DNA of 64,000 nt from Mesorhizobium sp. (GCA_019635735.1 JAHBYX010000001.1:310001-374000); one strand, 5' to 3'; positions 1-9,503 are shown, counted from the stretch's first letter. The notes: generated by a model from the letters alone, not told the origin. Numbers and translations are program-made.

Positions 1-530
1 AGGCTGCGCGGCAGTCGCTCCAGTTCGAGGATCTCGTCGGAATCGAAGATGCGCTTCTTGTCGAAGGGCACGCTGTCCGGCCGGTGCGGCCTGGTCCCGA
101 CCGCGATCAGCCCGTAGTCGAAGCCGACCTCGCTGCGCTCGTCCTTCTCGGTGGTGAGCTCCACCCGCCGCGGATCGACGAAGCGGGCGGTGGCGGCCAG
201 GCTGCGCACCATGTTGCGCATGAACTGGTGCTGCAGCACCTCGACCTCGTGATCGAGCGTCTTGTGCAGCCGGTCGACGATGTCGTGGACGGAGATGTCC
301 TGCTTCACGCGGTAGCCGCGGCCGTAGAAGCCGCGCTCGCGGAAGCCGGACAGGTTCAGCACCGTTTCGCGGATCGTCTTCGACGGGATCGTGCCGGTAT
401 GGACGGAGACACCGCCGAGCCGCCTGCCCTTGTCGACCACCAGCACGGATTTGCCGAGCTTCGCAGCTTGAACGGCCGCGCGCCGTCCCGACGGCCCGCT
501 GCCGATGACCAGCATGTCGAATTGATCCAA
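1..530 (-). CDS. sthA: Soluble NAD(P)+ transhydrogenase, N-terminal part (window edge)
   Basis: This is the first ~176 residues of a flavoprotein pyridine nucleotide-disulfide oxidoreductase; the rest lies outside the window. The N-terminus has the FAD-binding GxGxxG motif (VIGSGPSGRRAA). Where dithiol enzymes of this fold have the CxxxxC redox pair, this protein reads HTGTIPSKT, as SthA does, so it should transfer hydride between NAD(H) and NADP(H) without a disulfide. It is cytosolic and balances NADPH/NADH pools. The start chosen is TTG at 530, preceded by GGGGGA at good spacing; ATG at 515 in the same frame is the alternative. It is transcribed away from the RDD gene. Confidence 0.88.
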   Translation of the reverse strand, partial: MDQFDMLVIGSGPSGRRAAVQAAKLGKSVLVVDKGRRLGGVSVHTGTIPSKTIRETVLNLSGFRERGFYGRGYRVKQDISVHDIVDRLHKTLDHEVEVLQHQFMRNMVRSLAATARFVDPRRVELTTEKDERSEVGFDYGLIAVGTRPHRPDSVPFDKKRIFDSDEILELERLPRS

Positions 531-684
531 CGCCGTCCCCCAGCGAGAGCAGATGCTGCAATGCACAATTAAGTCAGGAGTCCCCGCCCGACTCAAGCAG
601 CTTCGCATGCAAACCTTGAATCAACCGTGACAATTCCCACCTGTCATTCACGCGGCGGCAAGGCCGCGCGAGAGAAGGATTGAA

Positions 685-1155
685 ATGAACACTCGAATTC
701 TCGAAGGCGAGATACTGGGAAGCAGGCTGGACGACCTCCGCGCCTATGACGGCGTGCGCACCAAGCGCGTTCTCGCCTTCCTTGTCGACTACATCCTGAT
801 CGGTCTTCTGATGATCCCCGTGGCGATCGTGGTCGCCTTGTTCGGCGTGCTGACGCTCGGCCTCGGCTGGATGCTGTTCGGAATCCTCGGGCCGCTGGTG
901 GCGCTCGGTTACGTCGCGACCACGCTCGGCGGCCGCAACCAGGCGACGGTCGGCATGCGGATGATGGGCGTCCATCTCGAGCGGCTCGACGGCCGCCCGA
1001 TCGACGGCCTTCTCGCCATCGTCCACACGGTGCTGTTCTGGGCCGGCAATGCGGTGCTGTCGCCGCTCATCCTGCTGGCGACGCTGTTCCTCGACCGCAA
1101 ACGCACCGTGCACGACCTGCTGCTCGGCACGGTCGTCGTACGCGACGATCTCTGA
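685..1155 (+). CDS. RDD family membrane protein
   Basis: A 156-residue protein with the RDD signature: an Arg in the first helix region (TKRVLAFLVDYILIG), three hydrophobic segments at about residues 28-50, 55-75 and 108-135, and the typical C-terminal RKRTVHDLLLGTVVV. RDD proteins are small inner-membrane proteins, some linked to ion exchange; the substrate here is unknown. ATG at 685 follows AAGGA with a 5-nt gap. It lies just upstream of bpt on the same strand, an arrangement I recall from other rhizobia. Confidence 0.85.
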   Translation: MNTRILEGEILGSRLDDLRAYDGVRTKRVLAFLVDYILIGLLMIPVAIVVALFGVLTLGLGWMLFGILGPLVALGYVATTLGGRNQATVGMRMMGVHLERLDGRPIDGLLAIVHTVLFWAGNAVLSPLILLATLFLDRKRTVHDLLLGTVVVRDDL

Positions 1156-1262
1156 CCTGCCCTTGCTGAGCGTCGGCTGAGACACGGCCGGCGCGTTTTC
1201 CTGTTGCGTTCCGGTCGAATGTCGCCCAACTCTGTAGGCAGACGCTTCGTTTTGCGAAGGCC

Positions 1263-2021
1263 ATGACGCATCATACGACCCAATCGCCGCAGTTCTTCCT
1301 GACCGCGCCGTCGCCGTGCCCCTACCTGGAAGGCCAGTACGAGCGGAAGGTGTTCACGCATCTCGTCGGCGACAAGGCGCCGGAGATGAACGACCTCCTG
1401 ACCCAGGGTGGTTTCCGCCGGTCGCAGAACATCGCCTATCGCCCGGCCTGCGAAAGCTGCCGTGCCTGCGTGTCGGTGCGCATCCTCGCCAACGAATTCA
1501 AGCTCACTCGCAACATGCGCAAGGTTATCCAGCGCAATGCCGACCTGATCGGCGCGATGCACGACGCCGAGCCTTCAACGGAGCAGTACTCTCTCTTCCG
1601 GACCTATCTCGATTCGCGCCACCGCCGCGGCGGCATGTCGGACATGACGGTGCTCGACTACGCGATGATGGTCGAGGACACTCACGTCGACACCAAGATC
1701 ATCGAATACCGCAAGCGCGGTCCGGACTCGTTCATCACCGGCAAGGGTCACGGCGAACTGATCGCCGTCGCCCTGACCGACAAGATGGCCGACGGCGTGT
1801 CCATGGTCTATTCCTACTACAATCCGGAACTCGTCGACCGCTCGCTCGGCACCTTCATGATCCTCGACCACATCGCGCGCACCCGTGCGATGGGCTTGCC
1901 CCATGTCTATCTCGGCTACTGGGTCAATGGCTCGCGCAAGATGGATTATAAGGTCCGCTTCACGCCGCAGGAACATCTCGGACCCAAAGGCTGGGAACGC
2001 TACGACGGCCCCTCCGGATGA
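1263..2021 (+). CDS. bpt: Aspartate/glutamate leucyltransferase (N-end rule)
   Basis: A 252-residue aminoacyl-tRNA-protein transferase of the bacterial Bpt type. It transfers Leu from Leu-tRNA to proteins with N-terminal Asp or Glu, marking them for ClpS/ClpAP degradation. Family landmarks are [16 protein letters not shown] near residue 20, the cysteine cluster [12 protein letters not shown] near 60-72, and a C-terminal GNAT-like half with [10 protein letters not shown] and [15 protein letters not shown]. Length and start fit the family. The short 5' gap to the RDD gene may mean co-transcription. Confidence 0.93.
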   Translation: MTHHTTQSPQFFLTAPSPCPYLEGQYERKVFTHLVGDKAPEMNDLLTQGGFRRSQNIAYRPACESCRACVSVRILANEFKLTRNMRKVIQRNADLIGAMHDAEPSTEQYSLFRTYLDSRHRRGGMSDMTVLDYAMMVEDTHVDTKIIEYRKRGPDSFITGKGHGELIAVALTDKMADGVSMVYSYYNPELVDRSLGTFMILDHIARTRAMGLPHVYLGYWVNGSRKMDYKVRFTPQEHLGPKGWERYDGPSG

Positions 2022-2055
2022 CCGACCCTCTCTCCGGCGCTGACCGGAGTTGTTC

Positions 2056-2949
2056 GTGAACGGCCAATCCCAGCAAGCCAAAGGCCTCCTGCTGTCAACG
2101 ATAGGCGGGCTCGCGCTCACCTCCGACATTCCGCTGATCCGTCTCGCCGAGGGCGAGGCGTGGTCCGTGCTTGCGCTCCGTAGCGCCGTCACCTTCGTCG
2201 CGGCCATCGTCATCTGGCTGGTCTGGCGCGCCTTCTCGCCCAAGGTGCCGTCACTCATCCCCGGCCTGCCGGGGCTCGCGGTGGCGACGCTCTACGGATT
2301 GGGATCGATCACCTTCATCACCGCCGTATATTCCACCTCGACCGCCAATCTCGTCTTCATCCTGGCGTTCAACACGATGTTCTCGGCGCTGCTCGCCTGG
2401 ATCTTCCTCGGCGAGCGGATGCGCCCGGCGACCATGATCGCGATGGCCGCGATGATCTTCGGCGTCGCCATCATCGTCTGGGACTCGATCGGCACGGGCA
2501 ATCTGCTCGGCGACTTCATGGCGCTGTGCTCCGCCTTCTTCATCGCTTCGGCGATCACGATCACGCGGGCGAGCGACCGCGAGATGGGGTTCACGCCCCT
2601 GATCGGCGTCATCTTCCCGGCGCTGGTCGCGCTGCTGTTCATCGCCGAGGGCGGCTACCGCATCGACGCACCCTGGTGGATCATCCTCAACGGTGCGGTC
2701 ATGATGCCGCTCGCCTTCTTTTTCCTCGGCACTGCGCCGCGCTACATCCCTGGCGGCGAGGTGGCGATGTTCTACCTGCTCGAGACGGTTCTCGCGCCCG
2801 TCTGGGTGTGGCTGATCTTCTCGGAAAAACCGACGGCCAACAGCCTGATCGGCGGCACGATCCTGATCGTTGCGCTCGTTGCGCATTCGCTCTGGCAACT
2901 CTACGACGGCCGCCGCGTGCGCACTGTCCCCGAACAGATTCCGCTCTGA
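2056..2949 (+). CDS. EamA/DMT superfamily transporter
   Basis: About 297 residues with ten predicted hydrophobic segments arranged as two EamA repeats (roughly residues 5-140 and 150-285). This is the drug/metabolite transporter fold of the inner membrane, usually an exporter of amino acids or metabolites; the substrate cannot be read from the sequence. I prefer GTG at 2056, which has GGAG six bases upstream; TTG at 2050 is in frame but lacks spacing. It runs convergent to the RES toxin gene, with stops only 2 bp apart. Confidence 0.82.
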   Translation: MNGQSQQAKGLLLSTIGGLALTSDIPLIRLAEGEAWSVLALRSAVTFVAAIVIWLVWRAFSPKVPSLIPGLPGLAVATLYGLGSITFITAVYSTSTANLVFILAFNTMFSALLAWIFLGERMRPATMIAMAAMIFGVAIIVWDSIGTGNLLGDFMALCSAFFIASAITITRASDREMGFTPLIGVIFPALVALLFIAEGGYRIDAPWWIILNGAVMMPLAFFFLGTAPRYIPGGEVAMFYLLETVLAPVWVWLIFSEKPTANSLIGGTILIVALVAHSLWQLYDGRRVRTVPEQIPL

Positions 2950-2951
2950 AA

Positions 2952-3629
2952 TCAGGCTTCGACGCGCAACCGTTTCGCATCGATGAGGCGGCCGCTTGCC
3001 TGCACGATGATCTCGAAATGGTCGGCCTGAACCACGTCCAGCACATTGCGCGGGCGGTAGGCCACGACATTCTCGCCGCCGGTAAGCCGCACGCTCGCAA
3101 ACAGGATTCCGTCCTCGCCGCCCTTCCGCGCCGCCTCGCCGAAGGCTTGCGACGAGGCATAGCTGTCCGAGGCATAGAGATTGGGACGAGTCGCCGTCTC
3201 GCCGCGGATGTCAAGGTAGTCGCCGGCCAGCCGGGCGGAATAGGCGCGGTAGGTGCGCCGCAACTCGCGCCGGCGCGACGCGACCGCTTCGCGCCGCAGA
3301 TGATGTCCCACCTCGGCGATCGCGGTGCGCAGGTCCGCCGCCGCATACCATGCACCGAGATCAGGGCCGCTGAAGCGCGAGCCTGTCGGCGCGACATGCA
3401 GGAACGCCGCCAGCACGACACTGGAGTTGGGCCGGCCATGCACCCAGTCCTCCTTCGGCAGCCGGCCCAGCCGTTCGGGCGTCAGCCGGTCGTTTGTCCA
3501 GCCGGCAAGCTCCATCACCGCCGGCAGGTCGTCGGCCGTAGCCACGGTCTCGAAGAGAGGGATCGGCGGGAAACGCGACGGTATCAGCCTGTAGCTGGGC
3601 TGCGGCGCGGGGGCATGCGGGCTCGTCAC
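2952..3629 (-). CDS. RES domain toxin of a type II toxin-antitoxin pair
   Basis: A 225-residue RES-domain protein. RES toxins (MbcT/ParT family) deplete NAD+ by phosphorolysis or ADP-ribosylation chemistry. The family name residues appear in order: an early Arg in SYRLIPSR, an acidic residue in the ADLRTAIAEVGHH helix, and a late Ser around DSYASSQ; the core spans about 20-200. The start is GTG at 3629, overlapping the antitoxin stop by 4 bp (GTGA), which indicates translational coupling. A longer in-frame ATG exists upstream but would overlap the antitoxin deeply. Order is antitoxin then toxin, as usual for Xre-RES pairs. Confidence 0.87.
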   Translation of the reverse strand: MTSPHAPAPQPSYRLIPSRFPPIPLFETVATADDLPAVMELAGWTNDRLTPERLGRLPKEDWVHGRPNSSVVLAAFLHVAPTGSRFSGPDLGAWYAAADLRTAIAEVGHHLRREAVASRRRELRRTYRAYSARLAGDYLDIRGETATRPNLYASDSYASSQAFGEAARKGGEDGILFASVRLTGGENVVAYRPRNVLDVVQADHFEIIVQASGRLIDAKRLRVEA

Positions 3630-4192
3630 CGGATGACGATGTCCTCGTCGCGATAGGGCGCAAAGCCCGCATCTGCGGCGTTCGGTTCCATCGACAGGCC
3701 GCCCCGCGCGGCGTCGAGGAAGCGGCGCACGGAGAGAAGCCCATCCTGCGAGCCACTTGTTACGAGCGCCAGAGGCGGCCTGCCCCCGAACACCGTGCCG
3801 TCGTGCGGGCCCCGCAGCCATGCAACGCCTTCATGTTCGCCGAACAGGATGCCCAGCGCCTGGTGGATGCCCAGCACTGCCGAGATGCGCGTCAGCGTGT
3901 CGACGTCGAGCGTGAATTCGCCGCCCTCGCGCGCCAGCTTCGCCCAATTGTGATAGGTCGAGCGCGACGGGTAGCCCAGCACCAGCCGCCGCTCCTCCTC
4001 GCTCAGTCGCCACAGATCGGCGATGGCGAGAAACGTGCGCATGCCGGGCGCACTGAGGCGTCGGCGGGCCGCCGGCTCGAACCGCCCCGCATCCAGAACG
4101 AATGGCGCCGCCACTTCCCGCACGAACGGCGGCGCATCATGGACAAAGGGCGTCTGCGCGTCCTCGAACCCTCTTGCCAAGCCTCGGCTCAT
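3626..4192 (-). CDS. Xre/MbcA/ParS-type antitoxin of the RES pair
   Basis: A 188-residue antitoxin. Residues ~45-100 form the Xre-like helix-turn-helix region (LSEEERRLVLGYPSRSTYHNWAK lies in its middle). Residues ~120-188 form the DUF2384 (MbcA/ParS) toxin-binding domain, with the hallmark HQALGILFGEHEGVAWLRGPH and the end DEDIVIR, a tail that in known complexes enters the toxin active site. It lies directly upstream of the RES gene with a 4-bp overlap. Expected to neutralise the toxin and autorepress the operon; a repeated motif upstream (4205-4233) could be its operator. Confidence 0.85.
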   Translation of the reverse strand: MSRGLARGFEDAQTPFVHDAPPFVREVAAPFVLDAGRFEPAARRRLSAPGMRTFLAIADLWRLSEEERRLVLGYPSRSTYHNWAKLAREGGEFTLDVDTLTRISAVLGIHQALGILFGEHEGVAWLRGPHDGTVFGGRPPLALVTSGSQDGLLSVRRFLDAARGGLSMEPNAADAGFAPYRDEDIVIR

Positions 4193-4204
4193 GCCAGCCT
4201 CCTA

Positions 4205-4233
4205 TCCACATCTGATCATATAGTCCAAATCTG
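4205..4233. promoter_or_regulatory. Candidate operator of the RES/Xre operon (direct repeats)
   Basis: Two near-identical decamers, TCCACATCTG at 4205-4214 and TCCAAATCTG at 4224-4233, start 19 bp apart in the AT-rich stretch just upstream of the antitoxin start (4192). Two sites about two helical turns apart fit an autoregulating Xre dimer. Binding is inferred only. Confidence 0.4.
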
Positions 4234-4255
4234 GATATCCGGCAAGCCTCCGCCC

Positions 4256-7200
4256 TCACTCCGCCGCGATTGGCATGTGCTGGGACGGTCCCGCCTGCAT
4301 CGCATGCACGTTTGCAGGCAGCGCGACGTCATCCTGCGGATCGTCCTTCGGGTTCGGTCTCACAACCCAGCGGAACAGGCGGGAGGTGCCGCGCGCAGCG
4401 TCGTCCATGATCGTGTAGAAGGACGGCACGAAGACCAGTGACAGGAAGGTCGAGACCAGCAGGCCGCCGACGACGGCCACGGCCATCGGCGCGCGGAATT
4501 CGCCGCCATCGCCTAGCGCAAGCGCGGCCGGGATCATGCCCGCCGACATGGCGATGGTGGTCATGACGATCGGCCGCGCCCGCTTGCGCCCGGCGTCGAC
4601 GATTGCCTCCTCGCGCGGTGTGCCCTCCTTCTGCGCCTCGATGGCGAAGTCGACCAGCATGATCGCGTTCTTGGTGACGATGCCCATCAGCATCAGGATG
4701 CCGATGACCACCGGCATGGAGATCGCCGAATTGGTCAGCCACAGACCGGCCACCACCCCCCCGATCGACAGCGGCAGCGAGCCGAGGATCGTGATCGAGT
4801 GGAATACCGAGCCGAACAGCAGGATCAGCACAACCAGGACAAGCATCAGGCCGGTCGTCATCGCAGTGGCGAAGCCGGCGAACACTTCGCCCATGATCTC
4901 CGCCTCGCCCGTCTCGGCCACCCGCACGCCGGCAGGCAGATTCTTGACCTCGGGCAGGTTCTTGACGAACTCCAGCCCCATGCCGATCTCGCCCGTGCCC
5001 GCCATGTCGGCGCCGATGACCACGCGGCGCTCGCGGTTGAAGCGCTGGATCGACGACGGGCCCTGTCCATAGGAGATGTTGGCGACGGACGACAGCGGCA
5101 CCGACGCGCCGGCCGCGGTCTGGACCGGAAGCTGTTCGATGGTCGCAAGATCGTTGCGGGCATCCTGGTTCAGCTGCACCCGGATCGGAATCTGCCGATC
5201 GCCGAGCGTGTATTTGGCCAGGTTCGCGTCGATGTCGCCGATCGTGGCGACACGCAGCGCCTCGGAAACCGCAGACGTGGTGATGCCCAGTTCCGCCATG
5301 CGCGGCAGGTCGGGCGTGACGATCACCTCCGGCCGGTCGAGCGCTGCATTCGAGGACACCGCGCGAAACAGGCCACTCGCATTCATCGCGCTCTGGATCT
5401 TGCGCGCGGCGTCGTCCAGCACCGCACCATCGGTCCCCATCACACCGAACGCGAGCTGCCGCTCGCCGCGGTCGTTGACGAAATAGGCCTTCACATCCGG
5501 CACGGTGTCGAGCACCGTCAGGATCTCTTCGCCGATCTGCCATTGCGGCCTGTCCCGTTCCGACTTGTGCACCAGATCGACGATCACCGAGGCGCGGCGC
5601 GGCTCCAGCGTGCCGGTCGGGCTCGACCCGCCGATGACGTAGACGTTCTCGACCTCGGCCATCTGCCTGAGCTTCTCGGTAACCTCGTCCGTCGTGCCGC
5701 GTGTATCCTCGAGCAGGCTGCCGGGCGGCAGTTCGAGCGAGACGATGATGCGGCTCGCGTCCTCCTTCGGCATGAAGCCGGACGGCAGGAACCCCGTCGC
5801 CCAGATCGACGCCGCGAAGAAGACGATGCCGCCGGCGAGCGTAACCCAGCGGAAACGCAAGGTGGTCCGCAGCATCGACATGTAGCTGCGCATGATCGGG
5901 CCGGGTTTGGGCTCCTCATGGCCGTGGCCGCGCAGGAAATAGGCGGCGAGCATCGGCGTGATCAGGCGGGCGACCAGCAGCGAGAAGAACACGGCCACCG
6001 CGACGGTCAGCCCGAACTGCTTGAAATACTGGCCGGCGATCCCGCCCATGAAGGAGACAGGCGCGAAGACGGCCATGATGGTGGCGGAGATCGCGATGAC
6101 GGCGAGCCCGATCTCGTCGGCGGCCTCCAAGGAGGCGCGCCAGGGCGACTTGCCCATCTTCACGTGCCTGACGATGTTCTCGATCTCGACGATGGCGTCG
6201 TCGACCAGGATGCCGACGACGAGCGTGATGCCGAGCAGGCTGACGAGGTTTAGCGAGAAACCCATCATGTCGATCGCCCAGAAGGCGGGGATGATCGACA
6301 GCGGCAGGGCGACGGCAGAGACGATGGTCGCGCGAAAATCGCGCAGGAACAGGAATACGACGATTACCGAGAGCACGGCGCCTTCCACCAGCGCCTCCAT
6401 CGCGGAGTCGAAATTGCCCTCGGTGAAGGTGACGGAATCGTCGACCTTGGTGATCTTCACCTCGGGATTGGCCTTCTCCAGATCGCCGATCGCGACCTTG
6501 ACGCGCTCGGAGATGTCGACGTCGCTCTCGCCCTTGCCGCGGAACACGCCGAAGGAAACGACCGTCTGGCCGTTGACCCGGGAGAAGCTCAGCGGCTCTT
6601 CCCACGAATCCGTCACCGTGGCGACGTCGGAGATCTTCAGCGTCCTGCCGCCGGCGACGGGGATCCTGAGCTCGCGCAGCTCGTCGATCGTGCGGGCCGA
6701 GCCGAGCGTCCTGATCGACTGGTCGAGCCCGGCGAAATCGCCACTGCCGCCGGTCAAATCCGCATTGGAGGCACGCAGCGAACGGTTGACGTCGGCGGCG
6801 GTCAGGCCGAGCGCGCTCAGCCGGTCGGGATCGACCTCCACCTTGATCTCGCGCGTCACGCCGCCGTGGCGGTCCACCCGCGCTACGCCTTTGACGCCCT
6901 GCAGTTTGCGGATGATCGTGTCGTCGACGTACCAGGACAATTCCTCGATCGTCATGCCCGGCGAGGCGACCGCGTAGGTGAGGATCGCCTGGCCTTCGAC
7001 ATCGATGCGGTTAACGACCGGCGCATTGGCTGTCGCGGGAAGATCTTCCTTGATGCGCTCGACGGCATCCTTGGTGTCGGTCACAGCCGTCTGCGTATCG
7101 ACTTCGAGGCGGAACTCGACGACCGTCTGCGACCGCCCCTCGGTGATGGTCGACATCACGTTCTTGACGCCGGCGATGTTTGCGACGGCGTCCTCGACCT

Positions 7201-7402
7201 TCTTCGTGACCTGGTTCTCCAGTTCGGTCGGCGCGACGCCGGGATCGACCACCGTCACCGAAACGATCGGCAGGTCGATGTTCGGAAAACGCGTGATGGG
7301 CAGGCTGGCGAAGCTCATCAGCCCGAGCGTCATCAAGACGATGAACAGCAGGATCGACGGGATCGGATTGCGGATCGACCAGGCGGAGATGTTCCAGTTC
7401 AT
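4256..7402 (-). CDS. RND efflux pump inner-membrane transporter (HAE1/AcrB type)
   Basis: A 1048-residue resistance-nodulation-division permease: TM1 at residues ~12-30, a large periplasmic loop, TM2-6 at ~335-500, a second periplasmic loop, and TM7-12 at ~840-1010. The proton-relay aspartates of TM4 are visible in VGILVDDAIVEIENI. It exports hydrophobic or amphiphilic compounds by proton antiport together with the adaptor encoded upstream (4-bp ATGA overlap at 7399-7402). No outer-membrane factor gene is adjacent, so it probably borrows a TolC homologue. Control is probably by the TetR regulator upstream. Confidence 0.93.
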   Translation of the reverse strand: MNWNISAWSIRNPIPSILLFIVLMTLGLMSFASLPITRFPNIDLPIVSVTVVDPGVAPTELENQVTKKVEDAVANIAGVKNVMSTITEGRSQTVVEFRLEVDTQTAVTDTKDAVERIKEDLPATANAPVVNRIDVEGQAILTYAVASPGMTIEELSWYVDDTIIRKLQGVKGVARVDRHGGVTREIKVEVDPDRLSALGLTAADVNRSLRASNADLTGGSGDFAGLDQSIRTLGSARTIDELRELRIPVAGGRTLKISDVATVTDSWEEPLSFSRVNGQTVVSFGVFRGKGESDVDISERVKVAIGDLEKANPEVKITKVDDSVTFTEGNFDSAMEALVEGAVLSVIVVFLFLRDFRATIVSAVALPLSIIPAFWAIDMMGFSLNLVSLLGITLVVGILVDDAIVEIENIVRHVKMGKSPWRASLEAADEIGLAVIAISATIMAVFAPVSFMGGIAGQYFKQFGLTVAVAVFFSLLVARLITPMLAAYFLRGHGHEEPKPGPIMRSYMSMLRTTLRFRWVTLAGGIVFFAASIWATGFLPSGFMPKEDASRIIVSLELPPGSLLEDTRGTTDEVTEKLRQMAEVENVYVIGGSSPTGTLEPRRASVIVDLVHKSERDRPQWQIGEEILTVLDTVPDVKAYFVNDRGERQLAFGVMGTDGAVLDDAARKIQSAMNASGLFRAVSSNAALDRPEVIVTPDLPRMAELGITTSAVSEALRVATIGDIDANLAKYTLGDRQIPIRVQLNQDARNDLATIEQLPVQTAAGASVPLSSVANISYGQGPSSIQRFNRERRVVIGADMAGTGEIGMGLEFVKNLPEVKNLPAGVRVAETGEAEIMGEVFAGFATAMTTGLMLVLVVLILLFGSVFHSITILGSLPLSIGGVVAGLWLTNSAISMPVVIGILMLMGIVTKNAIMLVDFAIEAQKEGTPREEAIVDAGRKRARPIVMTTIAMSAGMIPAALALGDGGEFRAPMAVAVVGGLLVSTFLSLVFVPSFYTIMDDAARGTSRLFRWVVRPNPKDDPQDDVALPANVHAMQAGPSQHMPIAAE

Positions 7403-8598
7403 TTGGCGACGGCTCCGGTGGCGATGTCGCGGACGGGTGTCACCTTGTCGCCGTCGGTGACGAAGGTGCCGGCGCGGCTGACGACCTCGTCGCCCTCCGC
7501 CAGCCCCCCGGTGACCTCGACTTCCGCGCCGGCGCGCGCGCCGGCCGTCACCGGCGTTGTGCGGATCGTGCCGTCGACCACTTTCTGCACAAAGGCTTCG
7601 GTGCCCTTGTAGAGAAGCGCCGAGGCCGGCACCGCCAGCCCTTCCCGGCGCAGCGTCTCGATCGTGCCGCGCGCGAAATTGCCGGAGCGGACGCTGTCAT
7701 GCGCCGGCAGCCTGATGCGCACCGTGCCGAGCCGTGTCCTTGCGTCGATTTCCGGGTCGATGAACCGAATCTGCGCGTCCAGGGGATCGACCCCGGCGAC
7801 GTTCACCTTCACCGGCATGCCTGTCCTGAGCTTCGCCAGCGACGTCTCCGAGACGGTGGCGGCAAGCTCCAGTTCTCCGTTCATCGCGATCCGGAACAGG
7901 GGCCCGCCGGAGGCCGACACGATACCGCCCAGCGTCGCGTTGCGCGCCAGCACCACTCCGTCGGCCGGCGCCCGCACCTCAGTCTTGGCCAGGCGCTCCT
8001 CGACGTCGCGGCGTTGCGCCCCGATCACGCCGAGCTGCGCCTCGGCCGAAGCCACCGCCTTTGCGGCACTGTCCAGCTGCGCCTGCGCGCTGTCGAGGCC
8101 GTTGACCGCATTGTCCAGCTGCGACTGCGCGGCGACGCCTTTCTGCTGCAGCGCGCGGGCGCGGTCCAGCGTCTCCGTCGCCTGCCTGACGCCTACCTCC
8201 GCGCCGCTGACCTGCGCCTTCGCCTGCGCGATCGCCGCCTCCGCCTGCGCCTTGCTGGCGTCGAGCTGGACCAGTTGGGTCTCCAGTGCCGTGCGATCCA
8301 GTAGGGCGAGCACATCGCCCTTCTTCACCACGTCGCCCTTGTCGGCATTGAGTTGGCGCACGATCAGTCCGGCCACGTCGACGCCGACCGCCGCCTCCTG
8401 CCGCGGGACGATGCTGCCGGTCACGTCCAGTGTCTCGATCAGCTCGTGGCGCGTGACGGCCGCGACGCGGATCGCCGGCGCACTTTGCGGCGCCTCGGTC
8501 GCAGTCGCGACGGCTTCGGCCAGCGCCACCGGCTCGGCAAAGGCCAACGCGCCCAGGAGCGCGGTCGTGGCAAGGAAATAGGAGCTGAGACGATACAT
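7399..8598 (-). CDS. RND efflux periplasmic adaptor subunit
   Basis: A 399-residue membrane-fusion protein. The N-terminus is a signal sequence (MYRLSSYFLATTALLGALAF). It is followed by a split biotinyl-lipoyl domain (ETLDVTGSIVPRQEAAVGVD and later VRAPADGVVLARNATLGG), a long alanine/glutamine-rich coiled-coil hairpin at ~95-190, and beta-barrel and membrane-proximal domains to the end. It bridges the inner-membrane pump to an outer-membrane channel. It is the first gene of the pump operon and overlaps the permease start by 4 bp. Confidence 0.92.
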   Translation of the reverse strand: MYRLSSYFLATTALLGALAFAEPVALAEAVATATEAPQSAPAIRVAAVTRHELIETLDVTGSIVPRQEAAVGVDVAGLIVRQLNADKGDVVKKGDVLALLDRTALETQLVQLDASKAQAEAAIAQAKAQVSGAEVGVRQATETLDRARALQQKGVAAQSQLDNAVNGLDSAQAQLDSAAKAVASAEAQLGVIGAQRRDVEERLAKTEVRAPADGVVLARNATLGGIVSASGGPLFRIAMNGELELAATVSETSLAKLRTGMPVKVNVAGVDPLDAQIRFIDPEIDARTRLGTVRIRLPAHDSVRSGNFARGTIETLRREGLAVPASALLYKGTEAFVQKVVDGTIRTTPVTAGARAGAEVEVTGGLAEGDEVVSRAGTFVTDGDKVTPVRDIATGAVAK

Positions 8599-8649
8599 GA
8601 ATGTCCTCGGTCGAATGCTGCGGCGCGCCGCGTCTTCAGGCAGGCACTG

Positions 8650-9306
8650 CTATGTCTTGCGGCGGGGCCGAAGCATCGCTTCGACGGTCACCCGCATCAG
8701 CTTCTCGATGCTCTCGAACGTCACGCCCTGGGCCGGCAGATCGTTGATCGCCAGCCCCTCGCCGATGGCGATGACCATCGGCATGAAGGCGTCGAGTTCG
8801 ACCGCGGGCGCGATATCGCCGCGGTCGACGGCATCCTGGAGATATTTCCCGAATGCCTGCTGGACCTCGCTCATGGCCATGGCGCAGGTTCTGTCGATGG
8901 CCTCGTTGCGCATGGATTCGGCACGGATCTCCGCGAACAGCGGCGCGTTGCCGCTCTCGTGCATGTGGCGCACATGCGCCATCGCCGCCGTGACGAAGCC
9001 GTCGACGACGTCGGGGTTCTCGAACATCGCAGTGAATATCTCGGCGTCGTTGCGGCGATCGGCTTCGGTGATCGCGGCGATCATCGCCTCCTTCGAAGGA
9101 AAGTAGCGGTAGAGCGCGCCCGGGCTCATGCCGGCCTCGGCGCAGATCTGGTGCATCGACGCGCCCTGGAAGCCGGACCGGACAAAGCACTTCTTGGCCG
9201 CGTCCATGACCCGCTGGATCTGCAGGTCGCGCCGTTCGGCGCGGGACACGGGCGCATCCGCGTCTACTGCGCTTTCGCCGTCCATCACGAAGTCGAGCCC
9301 TGCCAT
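8650..9306 (-). CDS. TetR/AcrR family regulator of the RND pump
   Basis: A 218-residue regulator with an N-terminal TetR helix-turn-helix at ~25-75 (core QICAEAGMSPGALYRYFPSK) and a ligand-binding helical C-terminal domain. It sits 51 bp upstream of the adaptor gene on the same strand, so it is probably the first gene of the operon and represses it until a pump substrate binds. Two palindromic sites upstream (9344-9378) are the likely operator. ATG at 9306 is used; an internal ATG at 9285 is possible because the first seven residues are not conserved-looking. Confidence 0.88.
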   Translation of the reverse strand: MAGLDFVMDGESAVDADAPVSRAERRDLQIQRVMDAAKKCFVRSGFQGASMHQICAEAGMSPGALYRYFPSKEAMIAAITEADRRNDAEIFTAMFENPDVVDGFVTAAMAHVRHMHESGNAPLFAEIRAESMRNEAIDRTCAMAMSEVQQAFGKYLQDAVDRGDIAPAVELDAFMPMVIAIGEGLAINDLPAQGVTFESIEKLMRVTVEAMLRPRRKT

Positions 9307-9343
9307 CGCTGCATCCGGACGGAGCCGGCACCCTAATTTAACC

Positions 9344-9378
9344 GAATGATCATTCTCGCTTTATGCGAACGATCATTC
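9344..9378. promoter_or_regulatory. Double palindromic operator upstream of the TetR gene
   Basis: GAATGATCATTC (9344-9355, a perfect 12-bp palindrome) and GAACGATCATTC (9367-9378, one change) lie 23 bp apart between the tetR start and ridA. Each is preceded by CC/GC and followed by TCG, extending the match. Size and position suit TetR dimers, and the site could control both divergent genes. Confidence 0.6.
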
Positions 9379-9503
9379 TCGGTCAATATTGTGTGGGGTC
9401 GAATTTCCGCAAAGGAAGGTGCCGGACGCGCACATCTTCGTGAGATCCGCGTTGCCTTCGCCCCGCGCGATGGCCCAAAGTCTGTCCATACCAGGAGAGC
9501 CAG

